Source: SIG291 sp045543455 (GTDB lineage Bacteria; Bacillota; Clostridia; Lachnospirales; Lachnospiraceae). Taken from it: 15,014 bases of DNA. The notes below the pieces were generated by a model. The model ran no database searches. It saw only the letters and a list, made by a program, of their open reading frames with translations, and was not told where the DNA came from. Positions 6,348 through 13,802 of this stretch are shown here, in pieces; the stretch's first letter is position 1, and each line of letters starts with the position of its first letter. The stretch covers positions 1 to 15,014 of the forward strand of contig JAZQMK010000003.1 in assembly GCA_045543455.1 (NCBI GenBank). The letters run 5' to 3'. Position numbers and translations under genes: made by a program.

Positions 6348-8027
6348 ATGCTTATGAAAAAACAATGTGTGATATTTTTGATAATTGCAGCAATATGTAT
6401 TGTAGGAGCATTGAGTGTTCTTGCTATATGGTTATTTAAGCCTATTGAGAATAAAATGCCATCGGTTGAGCAATACAGAGATAGTGAATATTATGAGATT
6501 ATTCAAAAGTTAAATATAGCTAAATACAATAAGTCGCCAAAATATAAAAATAACTTTCATAAATATATTTTAGATAATAAGAGCGACTTTATCTTTGCTA
6601 AAAAATGTGACTGTGATGAAAGACCAACTTTGCCACAATTAGGAGTTTCAAATAAAGATGATGAAAATATTATAGAAACACAGATGTCTACTTCGAATGA
6701 AGCAAAAAAAATAGAGTATAGTGATAAATATATTTTTCATATGAATTCTGAAAATATAAATATATATTCAATTGATAAAGAAAACAGTAAGTTAGTTGGT
6801 TCGTATATGTTGGGAGAGGATAAGGGATTTACTACTGATTTTTGCCTGTCAAAGGATTTTAAATCATTGATAATTATTTATAGTACTAATAACGGGAGAA
6901 ATGAATTTGAAATAAAGGCACTTGATATAAGTAATCCTGAACAAATAAAAGAAAAGAAAACAATATATGTTAGTGGTGGTTGTATAGCTGTTAAGAATGT
7001 AGATGGAGATATATTGCTTGTTTCTAAATATAGTCTTTCTAATATTGATTTCTCTGATGAAAGTACATTTATTCCACAAATAAATACAGGAACGGGATAT
7101 AAGAGTCTTTCTGCGAGTAGTATTGTAGTGCCTGAAAACGTTACAGATACGATATATATGCAGGTTACAAAAATTGATTCTAATTCTTTAGAAATAATTG
7201 ATTCACAAGCATATCTGTCATATACGAAAAATGTTTATATAAATACAGAAAATGTATATTTGTTGCATGATAGTGGTGAAAATAATGCAAAAACAGAAAT
7301 AGTTAGTTTTGGATACATAAGTGAAAATTTTGTAAGAAATAATACAATTACGATAGAAGGTTCGATAGATAGAGTAGAGTATTTTGATGAATATGAAGGA
7401 ATATTAAGGGTGTTTACAAATACTTCAACATTATATTGTATAGATTTGTCAAGTTGGCAAATTGTTTCAGTAATAGACAAATTTGACGCATCTAATGAAA
7501 GATTACGTTTTGTAAGGTTTAATAAAGAAATGGCATATGCCTATATGGGAGAAAGAGATACAGGCTCGATATATGCTTTTGATTTAAGCGATATTGCTAA
7601 TATTACATATAAAAAAATTGAGAAAGTAGACGGTTATACAGATCCATTTGTTGTTTTGGGAAATGAATATTTTGCAGATATAGGCTACGAAGGAAATAGA
7701 AATGTTAAGATTGAAGTGTACAAAGAAAATGTCGATGGTATGGAATCTGTGTGCAAATTTACACAAAATAATGGATATATTAATATAAGAGATGAGAAAG
7801 CCTATTATATTAATAAAGAAGAACAGCTTATAGGATTAAGTATTGAAGATATTAATACCAGAAATCATGAATATGTTTTGCTTAAATTTGATGGTGAAAA
7901 ATTAGTAGAATTGGTTAGGCAAGAGATTGATGGTAATCAGGATTTTCAACGAGGTGTGTTCATTGAGGGCTACTTTTATATGTTTGGTGAAGAAGATTTT
8001 AAAGTGATAAAGTTGGATTTAGAGTGA
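6348..8027 (+). CDS. Membrane-anchored beta-propeller protein lacking the anti-sigma tail
   Basis: This 559-residue protein is a paralogue of the cassette B anti-sigma/propeller protein. Only about six residues precede the membrane helix (about 7-29), so there is no cytoplasmic sigma-binding segment. Just outside the membrane both paralogues share PSVEQY..SEYY.II.KLN and PKYKNNF.KYI. The extracytoplasmic part keeps SDKYIFH, IYSI, repeated short beta-strand blocks (DLSDI.NITYK, NVKIEVYKE) and the C-terminal RGVFIEGYFYMFGEEDF. The entry motif of the propeller family (DGVIEADKIK in the paralogue) is degenerate here (NEAKKIEYSDK). The gene follows the small membrane protein after an AAAGGGGG ribosome binding site; the ATG at 6354 is as likely a start as 6348. 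It is very AT-rich. It could be a ligand-sharing partner or modulator of the cassette B sensor. Confidence 0.85.
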   Translation: MLMKKQCVIFLIIAAICIVGALSVLAIWLFKPIENKMPSVEQYRDSEYYEIIQKLNIAKYNKSPKYKNNFHKYILDNKSDFIFAKKCDCDERPTLPQLGVSNKDDENIIETQMSTSNEAKKIEYSDKYIFHMNSENINIYSIDKENSKLVGSYMLGEDKGFTTDFCLSKDFKSLIIIYSTNNGRNEFEIKALDISNPEQIKEKKTIYVSGGCIAVKNVDGDILLVSKYSLSNIDFSDESTFIPQINTGTGYKSLSASSIVVPENVTDTIYMQVTKIDSNSLEIIDSQAYLSYTKNVYINTENVYLLHDSGENNAKTEIVSFGYISENFVRNNTITIEGSIDRVEYFDEYEGILRVFTNTSTLYCIDLSSWQIVSVIDKFDASNERLRFVRFNKEMAYAYMGERDTGSIYAFDLSDIANITYKKIEKVDGYTDPFVVLGNEYFADIGYEGNRNVKIEVYKENVDGMESVCKFTQNNGYINIRDEKAYYINKEEQLIGLSIEDINTRNHEYVLLKFDGEKLVELVRQEIDGNQDFQRGVFIEGYFYMFGEEDFKVIKLDLE

Positions 8028-8034
8028 TATAAGA

Positions 8035-8060
8035 GGCCGATTTCAAATAATCGGTCTTTT
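8035..8060 (+). terminator. Intrinsic terminator ending cassette A
   Basis: GGCCGATT (8035-8042) pairs with AATCGGTC (8049-8056) around a 6-nt loop, with one G-U pair, followed by TTTT (8057-8060). It starts 8 bp after the propeller stop codon and lies just upstream of the cassette B promoters, so it separates the two transcription units. Confidence 0.85.
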
Positions 8061-8063
8061 ATG

Positions 8064-8092
8064 TTGCGTAGAAATAAATAATATTATAAAAT
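8064..8092 (+). promoter_or_regulatory. Sigma-A-like promoter, cassette B
   Basis: TTGCGT (8064-8069), 17 bp, TAAAAT (8087-8092). It matches the position and spacing of the cassette A element at 5837-5865. It begins just 4 bp after the cassette A terminator. It would supply the basal level of sigma and anti-sigma needed before autoactivation. Confidence 0.5.
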
Positions 8093-8095
8093 TAT

Positions 8096-8145
8096 ATTTA
8101 TAGTGTAACCTTTTAAATATTAATTGCGTGTATTAGGGTGAAAGG
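8096..8145 (+). repeat. 50-bp direct repeat, copy B, containing the ECF sigma autoregulatory promoter
   Basis: Identical to 5869-5918. The ECF-type promoter is TGTAAC (8104-8109), 17 bp, CGTGTA (8127-8132), placing the transcript start near 8137. Because it lies directly upstream of an ECF sigma gene, autoregulation by that sigma is the natural reading. Identity ends at 8145, just before the AAAGGAGG ribosome binding site of the sigma gene. Confidence 0.85.
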
Positions 8146-8164
8146 CCTTGAAAGGAGGAAAAAA

Positions 8165-8719
8165 ATGGAAGATAACAAAATTGTTGATTTGTATTTAGAA
8201 CGTTCCGAATTAGCAATTACTGAAACAGATAGAAAATATGGTAAGTATTGTCATTACATTGCTTACAATATTTTATATTCTGAAGAGGACGCAAAGGAAT
8301 GTGTCAATGATACATATTTAAAGACTTGGAATTCTATTCCACCACATAAACCTGAGAAATTATCTACATTTCTAGGTAAGATTACACGCAATACAGCATT
8401 TGACAAGTATGATTATAATACGGCAGGAAAAAGACTTGGCAATATGACCTTGGCATTGGAGGAGATGAATGATTGTATTCCTGCAAGTGACGGTGATGAG
8501 TTTACAGATGAACTTGTGCTAAAAGATATTATTAATCGTTTCTTAGAAGGCTTACAGACCGATAAAAGAATTATATTTGTCAGAAGATACTGGTACGTAA
8601 GTTCTATAAAGGAAATAGCTAAGGACTATGGAATGTCAGAAAGTAAGGTTAAGGTAAACCTTTTAAGGACTCGTACTAAGTTCAAGGAATTTTTGGAAAA
8701 AGAAGGTGTTACACTATGA
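8165..8719 (+). CDS. ECF-type RNA polymerase sigma factor
   Basis: This 184-residue protein has the two-domain ECF layout. Sigma-2 (about 22-85) includes YIAYNILYSEEDAKECVNDTYLKTWNSIPP and STFLGKITRNTAFDKY, which contact the -10 region and core polymerase. Sigma-4 (about 125-180) carries a helix-turn-helix, IKEIAKDYGMSESKVKVNLLR (147-167), for -35 recognition. There is no sigma-3 and no extra C-terminal domain. The ATG at 8165 has AAAGGAGG (8151-8158) 6 nt upstream; a GTG at 8138 coincides with the predicted transcript start and is rejected. The stop overlaps the anti-sigma start (ATGA at 8716-8719), which implies translational coupling. It probably recognises the ECF-type promoter duplicated at 5869 and 8096. 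The ECF subgroup was not determined. Confidence 0.93.
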   Translation: MEDNKIVDLYLERSELAITETDRKYGKYCHYIAYNILYSEEDAKECVNDTYLKTWNSIPPHKPEKLSTFLGKITRNTAFDKYDYNTAGKRLGNMTLALEEMNDCIPASDGDEFTDELVLKDIINRFLEGLQTDKRIIFVRRYWYVSSIKEIAKDYGMSESKVKVNLLRTRTKFKEFLEKEGVTL

Positions 8720-10560
8720 AAAATGAAAAATTAATGCGCTCGCTGGAACATATTGATGATAAGTATATTGAAGAGGCGGCGCCTGAAAGAGCAAAAACAA
8801 TTAAAAGTTTAAAGCTTGGAAGAAATCTGGCAATTATTGCAGCATGTATTTGTTGTATGCTTACGGTTTTAGGTGTATGGATGTTTATGCCGATTAAGAA
8901 TCAGATACCGTCAGTAGAGCAGTATAAGAATAGCGAATACTATGCCATTATTGAAAAGTTAAATGTAGCATTTTATAAAGATGAACCTAAGTATAAAAAT
9001 AACTTTGATAAGTACATATGGTCAAACAGACACAATTGGGAAATATTTTCTTTTTTCTCAGTGAAAAAGGATGCGGCAGTGGGAATACCGGAATATTCAG
9101 GAACATCTGACCGATATGAAGAAATCACAGATAATCAGGTAGACGGCGTAATTGAAGCGGACAAGATTAAACGCAGTGATAAATATATTTTTCATTTAAA
9201 TAGAGGTTCTCTTAGAGTGTATTCAATTGAACAGGAGAATAGTAAAATTGTAGGTAAGTATGAGTTTTTAGATGCTCAGGTAGAAGCAACTGAATTCTAT
9301 CTTTCTACTGACTGTAAGACTGCTACAGTAATTCGAGAAGAAGTTAGTTATAAAGATGGAAGAAGTGTAAAACTCTTATCTCTTGATGTAAGCGATCCTA
9401 AAAATATATCTGTAAAGAAGACCGTAACAATTAAAGGTAAATATTTAAGCTCACGTTATGTGGATGGTAAGCTTTTACTTATATCAAGATTTTATGCTAA
9501 TGGTGTTGATTTTGATGAACCGTATACATTTATACCATATATTAATGAAGATGGCGAAAATAAATTAATTTCTCCAAGTTGTATTACAATACCGGAAGAA
9601 ATTACAAATATGAGTTATACATTTATTGTGGAATTTGATGCAAATACCCTAACAGCAGATGATACAGCGGCATATTTATCATACACTGATAATGTATATG
9701 TTACTACTGAAAATATGTATTTGACAAATGAGTATAAAAAAACTACAACAGTTGATAATGTTGTAGAAACAAGATATAAGTCGGATATAACATGTATTAA
9801 ATTTAATGGAGAAAAATTTGAACATTTAGGAACAATATCTGTAGATGGACATATAAATGACCAATACAGTATGGATGAATACAATGGTATTTTGAGAATA
9901 GCAACAACCACCTGGTGTGGTAAAGAAAGTACAAATGATAATATACGGGTTGCTTATGCAGATACAGGAAGAAATGCAGCACTATACTGTATAGATTTTG
10001 CAAAAAAAGAAGTGGTATCAAGCGTTGTGAATTTTGCACCATGGGGTGAAGAAGTTAAATCAGCAAGATTTGATAAGGAAAAAGCTTATATATGTACTGC
10101 AGTTGAATTTACTGATCCGGTATTTTTCTTTGATTTAAGTGATATTAACAATATTACATATAAAGAAACTATGGAAATAAGTGGCTTTTCAACATCACTT
10201 GTAAACTTTGGCGATGGATATCTTCTTGGAATTGGTTACGAAAATTCAAGAGATATTAAGATTGAGATATACAAGGAAGGTAATAATAAGGTTGATTCTG
10301 TATGCAATTATATAGAACAATATGCAAATATTACTGGAGACTATAAGTCATATTATATTAACAGAGAAGAAAAATTAGTAGGACTTAGTATAGTTGGAGA
10401 AAATCAATATAAATTGTTCAAGTTTGATGGATATGATCTAGTGATATTACTTAGTGAAAGATTAGATGGAAATTTCTTATACCATAGAGGTATATTAATC
10501 GACGACTATTTCTATATGTTTGGAGAAAATGATTTTGTGGTTAAAAAATTATGTGAATAA
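8716..10560 (+). CDS. Transmembrane anti-sigma factor with extracytoplasmic beta-propeller domain
   Basis: This is a 614-residue protein. Residues 1-36 are a charged cytoplasmic tail containing HIDDKYIEEAAPERAK, a pattern seen at the N terminus of clostridial anti-sigma factors. One membrane helix follows (about 37-58, with three cysteines C44, C46, C47). After a juxtamembrane segment (PSVEQYKNSEYYAIIEKLN), the outside part opens with YSGT (127-130) and NQVDGVIEADKIK (140-152), the entry motif of the secreted beta-propeller family PF09826-type (named from memory). Many short strand repeats follow, then RGILIDDYFYMFGENDF at the end. It overlaps the sigma gene by 4 bp. The likely role is to hold the sigma factor at the membrane until the propeller senses an envelope or ligand signal. 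The signal is unknown, and no protease site is evident by eye. Confidence 0.85.
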   Translation: MKNEKLMRSLEHIDDKYIEEAAPERAKTIKSLKLGRNLAIIAACICCMLTVLGVWMFMPIKNQIPSVEQYKNSEYYAIIEKLNVAFYKDEPKYKNNFDKYIWSNRHNWEIFSFFSVKKDAAVGIPEYSGTSDRYEEITDNQVDGVIEADKIKRSDKYIFHLNRGSLRVYSIEQENSKIVGKYEFLDAQVEATEFYLSTDCKTATVIREEVSYKDGRSVKLLSLDVSDPKNISVKKTVTIKGKYLSSRYVDGKLLLISRFYANGVDFDEPYTFIPYINEDGENKLISPSCITIPEEITNMSYTFIVEFDANTLTADDTAAYLSYTDNVYVTTENMYLTNEYKKTTTVDNVVETRYKSDITCIKFNGEKFEHLGTISVDGHINDQYSMDEYNGILRIATTTWCGKESTNDNIRVAYADTGRNAALYCIDFAKKEVVSSVVNFAPWGEEVKSARFDKEKAYICTAVEFTDPVFFFDLSDINNITYKETMEISGFSTSLVNFGDGYLLGIGYENSRDIKIEIYKEGNNKVDSVCNYIEQYANITGDYKSYYINREEKLVGLSIVGENQYKLFKFDGYDLVILLSERLDGNFLYHRGILIDDYFYMFGENDFVVKKLCE

Positions 10561-10567
10561 TAAATTA

Positions 10568-10599
10568 GGCTGTGACTTTTTGATGGTCACAGCCTTTTT
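10568..10599 (+). terminator. Intrinsic terminator ending the sigma/anti-sigma operon
   Basis: GGCTGTGAC (10568-10576) pairs perfectly with GTCACAGCC (10586-10594) around a 9-nt loop and is followed by TTTTT (10595-10599). It lies 8 bp after the anti-sigma stop codon, between two convergent genes. The opposite strand lacks a U-run after the stem, so it mainly serves the + strand. Confidence 0.93.
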
Positions 10600-10616
10600 A
10601 AGTGTTATAGATTAGT

Positions 10617-11453
10617 TTATAAACATAATTCAACCCAATTAGCGAACATATCAACCCAGCATGCGTATTCAGGCTGGATTTTGTCATTTTGCAAGCGGTT
10701 GGTTTCTTCTGTGCAAAGAGCTAAACCGTGAGAACCTTTTGGGAATACATGGTATTCAAATTCGACATTTGCTTTACGAAGGGCACTAGCAAATAGCAAT
10801 GAGTTTTCTAAAGGTACGGAACCATCTTCAAAAGTATGCCAAATGAAAGTTTTTGGAGTTGCTTCATCTACCTGATTTTCAAGTGAAGCGAAATCAAGTA
10901 ATTTGTCATAAGCATCACCTAAAAGATTGGTAAATGAACCTCTATGCGCAAATTCACCGGAGGTAATAACCGGGTAAGCAAGGAGCATACCGTCAGGTTT
11001 TATAATGTCTTCAGGTATATTAAGTGCTTTTGAAATAAAATCCTTATTCCACATTGTACCAAGAGAAGCGGCAACATGACCACCTGCTGAAAAACCTGCA
11101 ACTATGATTCGCTCAGGGTCAATGTTATATATTTTGTGGTTTTCTCTAAGGTATGCCACTGAACATGCTAATTCAAAAAGCTGGCAAGGAAATGTATTTG
11201 GCTTTAAGCTATAGTGTAAAACGCAGGCATTAAAACCAAGACTGTTCATTCTAATGGCAACAGCTTCACCTTCTCTAAATGAATGGTGCCCATAGCCACC
11301 ACCAGGACAGATTAGGATAGTTGCTCTTTGTCTTACACCATGAACTTCCTCATCGTTGTCCATAAAGTAAGTAGTAAGGGTAGGCTGGTAATCATCATGC
11401 TTAATGCCTAACTTTTCATAATCAATTTCTATATTTATTTTTTCGTGTAGCAT
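10617..11453 (-). CDS. Alpha/beta-hydrolase, acetylesterase-like
   Basis: This 278-residue cytoplasmic serine hydrolase has no signal peptide. ATILICPGGGYGHHS (44-58) is the oxyanion-hole segment, GFSAGGH (120-126) carries nucleophile S122, HTFEDGSVP supplies D210 and KGSHGLAL supplies H242, completing a plausible triad. This pattern fits the Aes/BD-FAE esterases that remove acetyl or similar groups from sugars, and the length is typical. Its substrate cannot be read from sequence; glycan deacetylation is likely given the neighbouring glgB homologue. An in-frame TTG at 11465 abuts the AGGAG box (11466-11470) and cannot be the start; the ATG at 11453 lies 12 nt from it, which is long but acceptable. 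It is transcribed away from glgB from an overlapping promoter. Confidence 0.88.
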   Translation of the reverse strand: MLHEKINIEIDYEKLGIKHDDYQPTLTTYFMDNDEEVHGVRQRATILICPGGGYGHHSFREGEAVAIRMNSLGFNACVLHYSLKPNTFPCQLFELACSVAYLRENHKIYNIDPERIIVAGFSAGGHVAASLGTMWNKDFISKALNIPEDIIKPDGMLLAYPVITSGEFAHRGSFTNLLGDAYDKLLDFASLENQVDEATPKTFIWHTFEDGSVPLENSLLFASALRKANVEFEYHVFPKGSHGLALCTEETNRLQNDKIQPEYACWVDMFANWVELCL

Positions 11454-11499
11454 AAAATTAATCAACTCCTATTTTTTTAGTGTAATTATTTGAAATTTA

Positions 11500-11508
11500 T
11501 GTTATAAT
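11500..11508 (+). promoter_or_regulatory. Extended -10 promoter of the glgB-like operon
   Basis: TG-T-TATAAT at 11500-11508 is a perfect extended -10 element. The -35 region (about 11480-11485, GTGTAA) is poor, as is common with extended -10 promoters. The transcript would start near 11515, about 56 nt before the chosen ATG. The element sits 1 bp from the -10 box of the opposite-strand promoter. Confidence 0.6.
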
Positions 11509-11509
11509 A

Positions 11510-11538
11510 AGTATATCACAATTGATTTCGTAAGACAA
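11510..11538 (-). promoter_or_regulatory. Promoter of the alpha/beta-hydrolase gene
   Basis: Read on the - strand: TTGTCT (11538-11533), a 17-bp spacer, then TATACT (11515-11510), with an extended TG at 11518-11517. The transcript would start near 11503, about 50 nt before the hydrolase ATG. It overlaps the region needed by the + strand promoter, so polymerase cannot occupy both at once. Confidence 0.65.
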
Positions 11539-11570
11539 GTTAATAGAATAATATAGAAATGAGGATTTAT

Positions 11571-13802
11571 ATGGACGATAAATTATATAATTATATGAAT
11601 TGGGCAGAAATAGAAGCGGTGGTGTATTCAGAAGAAGATAAGCCACATGATATATTAGGTGCACACGTTGTTGCTGATGGTACAATAGTTTCAACATTTC
11701 TTCCTAATGCTGTTGAAGTAAAGGTTATAAAGGAAGATGGTACAGCTTTTCTTATGTCTGAAGTGGATGAGGAAGGATTCTTTTCCGTTCTTATACATGA
11801 TAAGAAGCCGTTTAAATATACTATTACAGCAACATATGAGGATGGCAATGAGTGGTCATTTATAGATCCATATAATTTCCCAATGACATTGCCTATGGAT
11901 AAATTAAGAGCCTTTAATGCCGGTGTGTGTTATGATATTTATAAGGTGTTAGGCGCACATTTAAAGACTATTGATGGAGTTGAAGGTGTTCAATTTGCTG
12001 TTTGGGCACCTAATGCAGTAAGAGTCAGTGTTGTTGGAGATTTCAATAATTGGGATGGAAGAATATATCAGATGCGAAGAGTAGAAGATACAGGCGTGTT
12101 TGAATTATTTATTCCAGGAATAAAAGAAGGTGCAATATACAAATATGAAGTTAAATTTAAAGGTCAGATGACAGCACTTAAGTCAGATCCATATGCATTT
12201 GAAGCTGAATTAAGACCTAATAATGCTTCAATAATTCGTGATATTGATAATTATCAGTGGCAGGATAGTGAGTGGCAGGAAAAGCAAAATGATATCGACT
12301 ATAAGAATGAAGCAGTGTCTATATATGAATTACATTTGGGCTCATTTATGAAACCAGAGGATGGAAGATTATTTTATACATACAGGGAGTTGGCTCCAAA
12401 GGTAATCGACTATGTTAAGACTATGAATTATACTCATATTGAAATTATGCCAATTATGGAGCATCCGCTTGATGCTTCCTGGGGATATCAGACAACCGGT
12501 TATTATGCTCCAACAAAGAGATATGGTAACGCTAATGATTTCAAATATTTTATAGATGAATGTCATAAAGCGTCTATTGGCGTTATCCTTGATTGGGTTC
12601 CTGCACAGTTCCCTAAGGATGATTTTGGACTTGCATATTTTGATGGTACACATTTATACAATCATGCAGATAAGCGACAGGGTGAATGTGTTGAATTAGG
12701 TACCCTCTTATATAATTATGGTCGTCCGGAGGTTCGTAACTTCCTTATAGCTAACGCTTTATTTTGGGCTAAGGAATACCATGCAGATGGCATAAGAATG
12801 GGTATTATTCCATCAATGCTTTATCTTGACTATGGTAAGAATCCTGGTGAGTGGGTAGCTAATATGTATGGTGGCAATGAGAATCTTGAAGCAATTCAGT
12901 TTATAAAGCAGTTAAATTCTATTTTTAAGAGAATGAAGCTTTCAACTATGCTTATAGCACAAGAACCTACTGCATGGCCAAGGGTAACAGGTGATGTTAA
13001 TAAGAATTCGTTAGGATTTGATTTTAAATGGCATACAGGATGGATTAATGATTTTATTGAATTTATGAGATTTGATCCTATTTACAGAAAAGCTCATTAC
13101 GATGAATTGATTTTTAGCATGATATATGCTTATAGCGAGAATTTTGTACTTTCATTTTCTCATGATGAAGTGGTTCACGGAAAGGGGTCAATGGTTGGTA
13201 AGATGCCAGGACCTGTGACAGAATTACGATTTGCAAACTTAAGAGTTACATATGGCTTTATGTATATGCATCCAGGTAAGAAACTTATGTTTATGGGTCA
13301 GGATTTTGGTCAGTATAATGAATGGGATCAGGAAAAGAGTATTCCTTGGGATGTACTTAGATATGATGAACATAAATGCTTAAATAATTATGTAAGAGAT
13401 TTGAATAAGTTATATTTAAGTGAAACGGCATTATACCAGTTAGATTATGATCCGGACGGATTTGAATGGATTAATAATATTTCTGCTGATGAAACTATAC
13501 TTGTATTTATGAGAAAAGCTGCAGACGATAAAACATTAGTAATAGTTGCTAACTTTACACCGGTAGAAAGATTGGATTATACTATTGGTGTGCCATATGC
13601 AGGTAAATATAAAGAGATATTTAACAGTGACAGTGTTGAATATGGTGGAAAAGGTATTACTAATTCAAGCTTTATAGCCAGTGAAGCTGTAGAGTGTGAT
13701 GGAAGAGATAATTCACTGAAGCTTAATGTTCCACCACTTGGAATATCTGTATTAAAATATTATCCTAAGCAACTTAAGAAGGAAAAGGAAGGTAATGAAT
13801 AA
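11571..13802 (+). CDS. glgB: Glycogen branching enzyme homologue with replaced catalytic residues (probable pseudoenzyme)
   Basis: This 743-residue protein has the full GlgB layout: N-terminal domain (about 1-115), CBM48 (about 125-215, VQFAVWAPNAVRVSVVGDFNNWDG), GH13 barrel (about 240-620) and C-terminal beta domain. Active branching enzymes join alpha-1,6 branches to glycogen. Aligning with E. coli GlgB from memory gives a constant +6 offset. D341 is kept, but H340 becomes Q346 (DWVPAQFP). R409 is kept, but nucleophile D405 becomes G411 (DGIRMGII). Acid/base E458 becomes Q464 (IAQEPTAWP). H531 and D532 (SHDEVVHGKG) are kept. Without nucleophile and acid/base, normal GH13 catalysis is not expected, yet the frame is intact and surrounding motifs are conserved. 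A binding or regulatory role is an inference. The ATG at 11571 is chosen over 11559 because GAGG (11561-11564) lies 6 nt upstream. mscS overlaps its stop. Confidence 0.9.
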   Translation: MDDKLYNYMNWAEIEAVVYSEEDKPHDILGAHVVADGTIVSTFLPNAVEVKVIKEDGTAFLMSEVDEEGFFSVLIHDKKPFKYTITATYEDGNEWSFIDPYNFPMTLPMDKLRAFNAGVCYDIYKVLGAHLKTIDGVEGVQFAVWAPNAVRVSVVGDFNNWDGRIYQMRRVEDTGVFELFIPGIKEGAIYKYEVKFKGQMTALKSDPYAFEAELRPNNASIIRDIDNYQWQDSEWQEKQNDIDYKNEAVSIYELHLGSFMKPEDGRLFYTYRELAPKVIDYVKTMNYTHIEIMPIMEHPLDASWGYQTTGYYAPTKRYGNANDFKYFIDECHKASIGVILDWVPAQFPKDDFGLAYFDGTHLYNHADKRQGECVELGTLLYNYGRPEVRNFLIANALFWAKEYHADGIRMGIIPSMLYLDYGKNPGEWVANMYGGNENLEAIQFIKQLNSIFKRMKLSTMLIAQEPTAWPRVTGDVNKNSLGFDFKWHTGWINDFIEFMRFDPIYRKAHYDELIFSMIYAYSENFVLSFSHDEVVHGKGSMVGKMPGPVTELRFANLRVTYGFMYMHPGKKLMFMGQDFGQYNEWDQEKSIPWDVLRYDEHKCLNNYVRDLNKLYLSETALYQLDYDPDGFEWINNISADETILVFMRKAADDKTLVIVANFTPVERLDYTIGVPYAGKYKEIFNSDSVEYGGKGITNSSFIASEAVECDGRDNSLKLNVPPLGISVLKYYPKQLKKEKEGNE

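Noticed and set aside
5869..8145. Reading the duplicated 50 bp as attachment sites of an integrated element
   Set aside because: Both copies sit at the same place relative to a start codon and contain promoter elements, and there is no integrase in the window, so a shared promoter explains them better.
11454..11465. TTG start for the alpha/beta-hydrolase
   Set aside because: It touches the AGGAG box directly, leaving no spacing for initiation.
12369..12653. 94-codon open frame on the - strand inside the glgB homologue
   Set aside because: It is antisense to a strongly supported coding region and has no ribosome binding site or known motif.
11571..13802. Explaining the altered GlgB active site by a frameshift
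   Set aside because: The frame is continuous and the flanking motifs (PSMLYLDYG, TAWP, FPKDDFGLA) are intact; the changes are separate codon substitutions.
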